Shown: in pieces, positions 48,056-57,301 of the stretch | How the letters are laid out: each line of letters begins with the position of its first letter | Numbering within the stretch: the first letter of the stretch is position 1 | From: Macrotrachela quadricornifera | Taxonomy: Eukaryota > Rotifera > Eurotatoria > Philodinida > Philodinidae | Reading direction: 5' to 3' | Assembly (NCBI GenBank): GCA_022393335.1 | Contig: JAJEKB010020682.1 | Span: forward strand, 302,223 to 366,222 | Length of the DNA: 64,000 nucleotides | Notes under the pieces: model-generated | What the model saw: only the letters and a program-made list of their open reading frames with translations | Told to the model about the DNA's origin: nothing | Databases searched by the model: none | Translations under genes and position numbers: made by a program

Positions 48056-48448
48056 CAAGGGAGAAAAAGCAATTTTTCCGTACTTCACACTACTTCAACG
48101 TACTTCAACCATGTTTCGAAATTATGCTCCAACCTTTCTTAGTTATTTCAAGTCTGATATATACAAGGCTTACAGAAATATCAATGCGTCCAAATAAGTA
48201 TGACTGAATCTAGCGAAAAGTCCAAAATATTTCATCACATTTCACTTGTACTTCACATTTGAAATAGGGCGAAGTATTTTGGACTTTTCACTAGGTTGAC
48301 TTATACACATTTGGACGCTTTGATATTTCTGTAATCCTTGTATATATCAGACTTAAAATAACCAAGAAAGGTTGGAGCATAACTTCGAAACATGATTGAA
48401 GTACGTTGAAGCAGCGTGAAGTACGGAAAAAGCGCTTTTTCCCCCTTG
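48056..48448. mobile_element. 393-bp MITE of the same family, nested
   Basis: Ends CAAGGGAGAAAAAGC and (reverse strand) CAAGGGGGAAAAAGC match the termini of the enclosing 4.55-kb element. Flanks carry a perfect 8-bp duplication CGAAAATC (48048-48055 and 48449-48456). The arms remain complementary for ~180 bp and contain the same GAAGTAC/GTACTTC motif. Frames at 48013-48207 and 48291-48531 are translations of the arms. Confidence 0.85.
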
Positions 48449-48927
48449 CGAAAATCACACAGAAAATTGCGCTGTGTGTAATTTGAGGCTGTATTGAGAT
48501 ATGATACATTTGGGAGAAATGTTAGTAGCATTACTATTGAGAAAGTAGATTTGAATGTGGGAACAGCGAGTGGTGATCGATCACTCAGAAAAGAGCTGAA
48601 GAGCGTTTAATTGCTTATCTGAATGGTTCCGCGAAAGTGCGCGTCAGAGTGCTTGAGTCTATAGAACGTTTATCCGCCAAGCGGATTCCATGACTTGATA
48701 ATTTGTTCAAAAGTGGCGAAACATTGAAAACTTTTCTCTAAATCAATTTTGAAAAACATATTTTTCGGCAAAACCAATGAGCTGAATTTGTAGCTTCAGA
48801 ACGAAGAAGGGTTATGAGAAACATGCGAGTTTCTGTATGTAACGACAAGCAATACCTCTTATAACCTAATAGCAATTCTTGTCCCTGCAGACTTACCTAC
48901 TCACTCCGTTACTTTCTTCAAAATCTA

Positions 48928-49381
48928 CACTCATAAAAATTTTCGAAGAATAATAAACCCTCAAAAAAGGGTTTATAACTGAAAAATTCGTCTATCCCCA
49001 TGCTCTACCTCTTGATAAACCCTTTTTTTATGAAAAACCCAAGAAGGGTTTGTTATTCGTTGCAAACTGATAAACTCAAGGGTTGATTCTCTCTTGATAA
49101 ACCCTTTTTGCATTGATCAACCGGATCAATCCTCAAATACAGAGTTTGTCATCGCCTAAAAGAAACCCACTTTTTGAGGGTTGATTCGGTTGATCAATGC
49201 AAAAAGGGTTTATCAGGAGAGAATCAACCCTTGGGTTTATCAGTTTGCAACGAATAACAAACCCTTCTTGGGTTTTTCATAAAAAAAGGGTTTATCAAGG
49301 GGTAGAGCATGGTGATAAACGAATTTTTCAGTTATAAACCCTTTTTGAGGGTTTATTATTCTCCGAAAATTTTTATCAGTG
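48928..49381. mobile_element. 454-bp palindromic MITE rich in AAACCCT/AGGGTTT words
   Basis: Almost the whole element is one inverted repeat. Left terminus CACTCATAAAAATTTTCG, right terminus reads CACTGATAAAAATTTTCG on the reverse strand. The arms carry many AAACCC/GGGTTTAT words. A target duplication could not be fixed. The 74-residue frame at 49240-49464 is spurious. Confidence 0.75.
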
Positions 49382-49469
49382 ATACGCATAACATCATCAC
49401 ATACCTCCTGAGGACTTTTCGGTATTCTCAAAGCATAGGCTGGATCAACTATGAATAACGCCATATAGC

Positions 49470-50425
49470 AGCCTTTTAGGATCTATGACGGCTCCAATAA
49501 CATAGTTCTTGAGAACCAATGTGTACACCCATATTATAGCTCTTGAGGACTCTTGGATACTGGTGGCGTCGTCAGACTACTAGCGCTCCTCTTGTTTTTT
49601 TTGGGAGGGGGGAGGCCCTGAAAGGTAGCGCCACCTATACACACGCTAGATTTTCAAGGATGCGTGAGACTATTAGAGTCACTAGGGGTGGAAATAGAAC
49701 ACCTGCTTGCCCCTTGTTCTAGAGAGAGCAATAGACGGTACCGCTACCCTATTGACACTGTGTGTTATTCATAACATGATGTGCATATAGGTCGCGCCAC
49801 CTTCCACTACCCCCCCCCCCCAAAAAAAAACAAGAGGGGCTCTAGTGGTCTGGCGCCGCCACTATTGGATACCTCTATATAATAACTCTTGAAGACGCAC
49901 GAATACCCCAATATAGTAGCTCTTGACGATTTATAACTACCCATCTATCATACGTCTTGAAGACCTATGGCCTCTCCCATATAGTAGTCCTTGGATATCT
50001 AAGGGTACCCTGATATAGTAGCGCTTGGCGACCTATGGGTACCCCTATAGAGTAGCTCTCGAGGACCTAAGGCTACCCCTATATAGTAGCTCTTGAGGAT
50101 CCAAGGATGCCCTACAGGACCTACGGGTACGCCCATATAGTAGGCTAAAGGATCCATCAGTACCTCTATATGGTAGCTCTTGGAACTTAAGATTACCCAG
50201 ATAGAGTAATCCCATTAGGACGTATAGGTACCCCCATGTAGTAGTCTTTGATGACCTAGGGGTACCCCCATATCGTAGCCCTTAGGACTCATGGGTACCC
50301 CTATATGGTAGCTCTTGAGGACTTAAGGCTACCACTATATAGTAGCCCTTGAGGACCTAAGGGTACCCTCACAAAGTAGCTCTTAAGGACTGGAGGGTGC
50401 TCTCATGTAGTATCCATTTGGGACC
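49470..50425. repeat. Array of ~35-bp units, right half
   Basis: Mirror image of the left array (core GAGGACCTA, then GGGTACCCCTATATAGTAG). It is interrupted by the GC-richer inverted-repeat element at about 49562-49863. Confidence 0.75.
49562..49863. mobile_element. ~300-bp GC-richer inverted-repeat insertion
   Basis: Termini begin GTGGCG on both sides. The arms share CTCTTGTTTTTTTTGGG-type sequence (left) against its reverse complement at about 49811-49840, for about 48 bp. It lies within the right-hand 35-bp array; both flanks resume with TTGGATAC from the array. The exact target duplication is unclear. Confidence 0.6.
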
Positions 50426-50898
50426 CACAAAAGTAAATAGTAAATAAAATATTTATTTTACTGATTTACTTTTTTCAAAAAGTAAGAGTAAAGTGCCACT
50501 CCTAGTGTGAATCTTGATTTTTCCATGAAAAAATGCGAAATTAAGCGATACATGATTGTTGTTTATATGTTAATTAATTAACTATAAATTAACGGCTAAC
50601 TAAAAATCGTTAACGTTAATATTAACGCTAACGATTCGTAGCTAATTAACGACATTAATTAGCTCGCGTTAAATTAAATAGTCCACGCCAACGTTGAAGT
50701 ACGAATGAAGTATCATGAAGTACGAGTGAAGTATCGTGAAGTACGAGTGAAGTACGGTGAAGTACAGGTGAAGTACGAGTGAAGTACGAGTGAAGTACGA
50801 GTGAAGTACAAGTGAAGTACGGTGAAGTACGGTGAAGTACGAGTGAAGTACGTATGAAGTACAAGTGAAGTACGTGAAGTCGCGCTTTTTCCCCCTTG

Positions 50899-51028
50899 CC
50901 ACCACCACTACTACTACTCGTTTAATAGATTAATCGTTGGACCGGCCACCGTTGCAGCCTAGGCCATGAGGAGCTATAGGCCCTTTATGTGGTAGCCGAT
51001 GAGGTCCTTTGATAAACCTCTATACGTA
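50899..51028. repeat. Degenerate 35-bp repeat remnants
   Basis: CTATAGGCCCTTTATGTGG-type copies lie between the large element and the next MITE. More occur after it at 51946-52015, so the array predates at least the 51-kb insertion. Confidence 0.4.
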
Positions 51029-51945
51029 AGGCGTTCAAGAAGTATTCGGACTGATTCTATTTAAAAACAATAAGAAGCGCTGCTGTATTTGTGTTATTTT
51101 CTGCATTTAGATCACACACTCCTCTATCTATAGACATCACAAGCTAAGTTAAATTACACATACGAAAATGTCGAAACAGATTTTGGGCCACTGTTTACAC
51201 ACTGACAGAAAACCAAAAGCTTTGAGCATCGCTCAGTGATAGATTTTTTTTGCTCTGGGAGCCCATGTCTCATTCAATATTTATGAATATATAATGACAG
51301 TGTATGATGATCGATTATCTATCATTTACTACAGTTGCCAAATGGGATCGTTTTGTGACGACGGATTATCATTCATTGTTAATAATCCATATTGTGAATA
51401 GCATAACTCTTAAAACCTTTTAGAAGCTCGATGATCAAAGATAGTCGAACCTCATCTGGATAAATAACAGACACTATCAGCTTTCCAAATCTATAGCGCA
51501 TAGTGTTTCATATGATCAATTACATATGGCCTAAGGTAGATCACAAAAATGTCACATTCTCTAACAGTATGTGAACAACGTATCCATTATACCTCAATCC
51601 ATCATTAAAAGTTAGTTATTCATCTTTAGAACGACAAGTCCATTCATATATCGTAGTATGTGATAGAGCAGTATTACTGGAAATTGTCATCATACATTCC
51701 TAGATAGTGGATGGCAACTAGCCTTTCAAAGCCCAAAACTTTGCCCAAGTTTTTAATTTTTCATCAGTGTATATACAATGGCCCAAAAGCTATTTCGATG
51801 TTTTCGTATACATGTGTAGTTTCAACTTAGCTTGCAATGTCTATAGATAGAGGAGTGTATGAACTACATGCAAACAATAATACAAAAACAGCAGCACTTC
51901 TTATTGCTTTTAAATAGGATCAGTCCGAATACTCTTTGAATGCCC
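51029..51945. mobile_element. Tc1/mariner-type MITE, 917 bp, TA duplication
   Basis: Both ends share AGTATTCGGACTGAT starting 13 bases in, and are flanked by TA (51027-51028, 51946-51947). The inverted arms run about 200 bp (to ~51240 and from ~51740). There is no transposase frame in the centre. Size and architecture are close to the element at 8794-9715, but the termini differ. Confidence 0.75.
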
Positions 51946-52090
51946 TACGTATGATAGTCCATGAAAACCTATGGACAGCCCCATATGTTTGACCTTGGGA
52001 TCTATGGCATCAATTCATTCAAAACGAGCTGTTGAAGCAGAGTTACAGTTCGTTTGAACAGAATTCGTGAACCTGAGCTGGTCGATCCCT

Positions 52091-52455
52091 AATAATAATC
52101 CCTTTAAAAAAAAGTTTATTAGCTTTAGAAATCCTTTCATTTACCCTTTTAGAGTTTATTAGCCTTTCATATAATCTTTTAGATCATAAACCATAACATG
52201 TGTAAGAGCAATAATATATACCTTCGACGAGTTTATTAATTTCACAAACACTTTAGAAAAGAATTTTTACATTACGATTACTTATAAAGAATATATTACT
52301 TCTCATACACATGTTATGGTTTATTAAAATGCAACGCATAAAACACCATTTTAAAGTTTTATTATTCAAAATGTCATATGAAAGGTTAATAAACTCTAAA
52401 AGAGTAGATGAAATGATTTATAAAGCTAATAAACATTTTTGAAGGGATTATTATT
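52091..52455. mobile_element. 365-bp MITE-like inverted repeat
   Basis: Terminus AATAATAATCCCTTTAAAAA on the left matches the right end in reverse complement (AATAATAATCCCTTCAAAAA). Arms of ~110 bp include GTTTATTAGCTTTA and AACCATAACATGTGT. The target site is undefined. Confidence 0.65.
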
Positions 52456-53049
52456 CTATACCAATCTTTTTTTATTTTATAGTCGTGATTTTATTAGAGA
52501 CAAGTAAAATATCACTCTAAAATAACTTATCATATTCAAATCGACACGATTCTGATTTTTACTTGTGAATTTTAGCGAAAATACTTATCGTAGCTCTGAT
52601 AGTAAGAATAATCACTAGATAGGGTAGATTAATGTGGCTCATGTCAAGTTAACCTCCAAATTCTTTTGTCTTAACAAATTAATGTCAGAAAGTGTGTCCT
52701 AATAAGATTTATCTCGATTGAAGAATAACTTTCACACGTCATGTACTACTACAGAAAGTGTAAATACCGTCTTTTCATTTGCGCAAATAAAATCAAAAAT
52801 ACATTGTCTTAATTAGTTCACCAATTCTGTTGTAACTGAGTTATAAATTCTTAGTTCAAGCTGTGTGATTAGTAGAATTCATATAGTCAGAGAAAAATTT
52901 GATTATATATATTTTTTTATGATCACTATTAATGAATTTTGAAATACTAAAAAGGTCGATATTTTCGTTTTTTGTTTTTTATAGTTTTATCTTCTTACTT
53001 ATTTTAGGATGATTTAAATTGAATTTTATTTTTATTATTTTTTATTTAG
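52456..53049. other. Upstream region of the EF-hand gene; first exon not found
   Basis: It contains poly-pyrimidine/AG acceptor-like sites ending at 52983, 53007 and 53049. An initiator exon for the downstream gene should lie here or further upstream, but none could be fixed in phase. Confidence 0.35.
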
Positions 53050-54215
53050 TTGTTCAGCAACTGATTGATTCGAACATAGAAAAAGCACCTACTGTATCTA
53101 AGGAAAATGTTACTGTATTTCAACATTTTGTTGAAACAGGTTCAAAACCATCCTTAATTCCAGAATGTGCTTCGGACCTAAAATTAAATGATATTAAAGA
53201 AAAACTTAGAGATTTTTTCGTTGCCAATGATATGGATAATGATGGTTTTATGTCATTAGAAGAATTTATATCATTTTTAATAAATTTAAATTTAAGAATG
53301 AATGACAAAGAAGTGAGAGCATTATTTAAAGAAATCAATAAAAAACATACCGATAAAATAACATTTCAAGAATTTTTTAATTATTATGAAGAAATGATAA
53401 ATGGAAAAAAAACCAAACCTACACAATCGGAAACAGATTTATTGTCAGCATTTTTAAAAGCTGATAGAGATGGTAAATGTACATTAGGTGGTATCTCACA
53501 ACTTATTAATAAACGTTGGGAAAAATTTAACAATTTTAAACGTGATGGTAAAACTGGGAAATTAGTTATGGTCGGTGGTGAAGAAGCTAAAGATATTTTA
53601 CCAGGTGAATATAGTCTTGTTGACCTTATCACATGGTCCGATATTTCACCACAAGGTGCCTTACCAAAACTTGTTAAAATTCCAAATGTTCGTTGGATAA
53701 AAAGTGATAATCCAAAAAATAAATCAGGTGAACTTGTATTTCCATGTGATTATGTTGATCCACGTTTACCAGTTGAAATTGGAACAAATGATAAATTAGC
53801 ATATTATGGATGTTGTCTTGCTAATGAAAGTCAAGTGAAAGTATCATTATTACATCGTCATGCCATTCAAGATTTTACATATTTGGATAATTATTATAAT
53901 GATTTTGTTAAAGGAAGAGCTGGTCTGGAAAGACATGAATTTGCTCATCTAGATTGTCCAACTCAAGAAAATTGCGGCTATTTTATATTGGGAAAATTTT
54001 CTGATCAAAATGAAAATGAATTACATTTAACAGCATTTAAAATTCCATTAAAACATACTCTTTATGTACCACCATTAACAATACATTCAAATGATTATTT
54101 AAGTGGTACATGGCGTACAATGTTATCGGATGCTACTGGCATTGATCATGTTATCCTCGAACGAATGAGACAATCTGGAGGAAAAGACCAAATTTCTTTC
54201 GATTTTGTAGTTTAA
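53050..54215 (+). CDS. EF-hand protein with cupin-like C-terminal half (5' end incomplete)
   Basis: The frame is open from an acceptor-like site (TTTATTTAG, ending 53049) to the stop, about 388 codons. No ATG precedes the conserved part: the open frame's first codon at 53019 is TTG, so a start exon is missing from this annotation. A canonical EF-hand loop, DMDNDGFMSLEE, has Asp at positions 1, 3 and 5, Gly at 6 and Glu at 12, so calcium binding is expected. A degenerate second loop lies about 36 residues on (NKKHTDKITFQE), and a third partial one at ADRDGKCT. The C-terminal ~200 residues have HRH, ERHEFAHLD and KHTLYVPPLTIHSND blocks. These resemble the His/Glu metal sites of cupin barrels; this is inference. 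Function unknown. Confidence 0.7.
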
Positions 54216-55565
54216 CATTTGATTAAGTGAAATCTTTTAAATTAACTTTGATCAATTATATTAATTTACTCTTCATAATTTTTATTGAAATATATTTAGT
54301 CGAGAAAAATAACTGTAGATTCTTTTTTGTTTTAAATCTCGATTTTTCATTACTACTTAGCAACTTGAACTCTGACATGTCCGTTTATAAAGGCTATAAT
54401 TTATTACTCATTTGATGTCTATATAGACTTCAAATTGATAAAATGTCAGAGAAACACGCGTGTATTTGCAAAAAAAATTTTAAATCACCATAGACCATGC
54501 ATTATCATGCAAATTATATGATATATTTTCACTTTTTGCATGTCAATACACGCATAGAGTTGCGTTTCGTAAGTACATAGACGAAAACACAAATTTTGAA
54601 ATTTTTTAGTAAATTATGCATGAAATCTGCTCATGTAGATACTTGCATGTTCATACAAAATATACGTCTTACACGAAAATGATAAAACATTATCTTCCTA
54701 AACCTGCAAAATTGTAAGATATTTTCTAAATTCTATATGTTAACGCCAGAATTGTCAGAAGAACTTCTATATATTCAGATAACTTTTGTTGATGCTCTTC
54801 GACGAAATAAGAGAAATTTCACCAGATCTTCAGTCTGATTTTCATCATGATAAGATTATCGACAATGATCAAAAGAAAAAATCGAAAATCATCTTATATT
54901 ACAACAGTACAAAAGATGGCAGTTTAAGTTATAATTCTGTTAAATCTCATTTAAATTCATGGTAATAAAAAATCACAAGCACTTCAAATAAATATTCGAA
55001 TGGTTCTAAAAATAATTCGGCAAACTATTATTATTTCACGATCTGATACGATTTTAACAAGTGGTGTCCGATGCCTTTGACAAATTTATCATTCACTGAA
55101 CAAATTGCGACATTCTACAGTGTTCAAATCATCCTACCCCATCACACGTAATAGTCTGAAAAAATGCATGTAAATGTAATATTATCGTTATGTGTTTTTT
55201 TTTTCAACTAATTTATTGTTCCCGAGAGACAGGGTTAACATATAAACTTCAAATACATAAAAAAAATAAAAATAAAATACTAATAGTAATAAATAAAACT
55301 TCAACAGAAAAACGAGATGCTGGAATGATATATAAAGGAATATGATCTGCAGTTAATATACTGTTTTAGTTATAAGAATATCACCGGTAATAATACAAAC
55401 TATAAGTAAAAACTATTCTTCTATCCTGATTAGTCGAGTTTAGTTTAGAGCAGTTAAATATCAATTAGTACACTAATAAAATAGTTTGTATAATTAATTA
55501 AATGGGACTACAGTGGAATTATATATTTAACTATGAAATCTTTCAAATCATTTATAGATGTGTGG
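54216..55565. other. Non-coding, nothing recognised
   Basis: No supported feature. The short frame at 54227-54415 is AT-rich 3' flank. Confidence 0.4.
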
Positions 55566-55576
55566 TAGTAATTAAG

Positions 55577-56393
55577 TTATTTTTCATGACACACGAAAAA
55601 ATCGAAAAGATCTAAATACATATGTGTAGCTCTATTTGCTAATCTTTTCGCGAATTTACTGTTTTTTCTAAAGTTCATGCTTTTGTAATATAAATGTTTT
55701 CGTTCAGGAGATGTAGCTATCATGTATGCTTCAAAAATCTCATCAAAAATTTGTTGCTTCATTTGATTCATCAAGATGGTGTTTCATTTTTTTCCAATAA
55801 GTGAAAATATAATCTGTAATCGTTTTTTCCTTACTTAAAACTAAGGTAACATGATCGTTCCACCCCCATAATGAGTAGACTATTTGCAGTCCTGAATTGT
55901 ATACGTTTTCAATGTTTCTCTTGTGTTTTTCTATCAAAAGGAACCATAAACTAAACAATCAAATAAAATGTGGAAGAGCAAATGTTAGAAATAATAATCG
56001 TCTTATCGTAATTTCCTTTCGTGGTAAATTCTTATAAATTTTCTTCAATCCATAATATATATTCCGGATTTTCGCTAAACGTGATTGAATGTAATTACCC
56101 CATCCTAATTTGCATCTAATTTCAACTCCATGGTATTTAAAGAATGAAATGAATTTGAGCTTTTGTTTCCGAAAATATATCTTAGGGTATTCAGGAGCAA
56201 CAGCGTTATGAAACAGCATAACCTTTGTCTTGTTCACATTTACTGGTAATAAAATATTATCAGAAAATTTTTCAAGTGCATGTATAGCTATTTTAGCTTT
56301 CTCTTCAATTTCGATTATATTCTCAGATAGTTTTTTCTCTAAAGAACCTTTTATGATTATTACAGTAGTGTCAAACTTGAAAGTTGAATTCAA
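55577..56393 (-). pseudogene. Decayed non-LTR retrotransposon (LINE) reverse-transcriptase fragment
   Basis: Three minus-strand frames in succession (56393-55959, 55958-55743, 55774-55577) read as one broken polypeptide. The first has the segment after the RT catalytic box: a D-T-T-V-I-I strand, then a long helix, VNVNKTKVMLF (the N-x-x-K-T-K motif) and KYHGVEI. That order is typical of the palm-to-thumb part of LINE RTs. The later frames resemble the C-terminal region after RT (helical, basic). The Y-x-D-D box itself is damaged or cut off. At least two frame disruptions make it dead. The 5' end stops at the TATTCAAG repeat, typical of 5' truncation. Confidence 0.65.
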
Positions 56394-56585
56394 GTATTCA
56401 AGTATTCAAGTATTCAACTATGCAAGTATTCAATCAACCTCAGCTGCCCTTGTGTAGTGCTGCTACGCCCTCACCTGCAGGCGGCTCTGTGAGGTTCTGC
56501 GCTCCCAATGCCTCCCCTCTCCCTCTTCGAATACTTGAATAGTTGAATAGTTGAATACTTAAATTCAAGTTTCAAGTATTACATA
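56394..56585. repeat. GC-richer island between inverted TATTCAAG repeats
   Basis: (TATTCAAG)n-like units at about 56394-56440 face reverse-complement units (CTTGAATAGTTGAATA) at about 56524-56575. The ~85 bp between are markedly GC-rich (CTGCAGGCGGCTCTG) against the surrounding AT-rich DNA. It could be a small inserted element. Confidence 0.5.
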
Positions 56586-57301
56586 TATGGATTTCGTATG
56601 GAGATAAGCAAATAGTTATAATCCACTTCTACCTATCTCTGTATGGTTTCATCGGAACTAAAAGTACTAGCTAGGAAAAACACAGTCATGACATCATGAA
56701 TCACCGCCATCGAATCTAATCTTGCTGAATCATGTTCTAACTCTTTTTTCCTTTTCTTATTTTTCCATTGTTTCCATATAAGCACTTCAGAGTGTCACAT
56801 ATTTAATAAATACCTAAACAAAAAAAATATTAATGTTATTCGAAAACGACTACATTATGTTTCACAAGAAATTCAAGGACTGAACTCAAACAGTAATATT
56901 ACCTTTTTCTTTAATTGACATCTTTATTACTGACGTTTGCCTTTTAGTTTTTCACTGTGTTTAAAGCTGTTCCTTTGATTTTTCTCTTAATAAATTTGTG
57001 ATAGATTTAAGCCAAAACAAAAATATGAGTTATATTCACATAGTTGCTGGAGAAAAATAAAAAATCAACATGCAAGCAATTCATTACCTTGAATAAAGCA
57101 GATAAAGAACGTAATATGTAGTTGGTCCTATGAGACCTTCAAATTTCATTGTTTGTCTAACATATTTGCATTTCTGCACGTGGAGAAAAAAAATTGCACC
57201 ATCAAAATAAATTTCATAATACAACGTATACAAACGAACATTTAAAAAGAAACAGACTATTTTAGACAGCGCACACACGCAATTCGAAGAAAACAGTATC
57301 A
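56586..57301. other. Non-coding, nothing recognised
   Basis: Upstream flank of the F-box pseudogene; no supported feature. Confidence 0.35.

Larger units (their letters stand above)
46347..50898. mobile_element. 4.55-kb palindromic non-autonomous DNA transposon (hAT-like by 8-bp TSD)
   Basis: Termini are exact 23-bp inverted repeats starting CAAGGGGGAAAAAGCGCGAC. Both flanks carry CCACCACC (46339-46346 and 50899-50906), a perfect 8-bp target duplication, although of simple sequence. From the ends inward both halves mirror each other. First come subterminal GAAGTACG iterons every 8-11 bp (46377-46520 and 50695-50880), then a TTAACG-rich zone, a unique block of ~120 bp (AACAATCATG...AAAATATTT) and a long array of ~35-bp units. 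Other small elements are inserted in the middle. There is no transposase frame, so mobilisation would need a source elsewhere. An 8-bp duplication fits hAT (also P), hence the tentative superfamily. Confidence 0.8.

Noticed and set aside
48291..48531. Minus-strand frames of 72-76 residues
   Set aside because: They lie in the arm of the nested MITE, and a similar frame occurs in the opposite arm (48013-48207), as expected for an inverted repeat.
50655..50908. Minus-strand frames of 69-79 residues with TSLVLH/YFTRTS repeats
   Set aside because: They translate the GAAGTACG iterons of the transposon end in two frames; a repeat artefact.
53019..53049. Initiation of the EF-hand protein at 53019 with a hydrophobic N-terminus resembling a signal peptide
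   Set aside because: The codon at 53019 is TTG, not ATG, and the hydrophobic stretch is a poly-pyrimidine tract ending in AG, so it is more likely intron.
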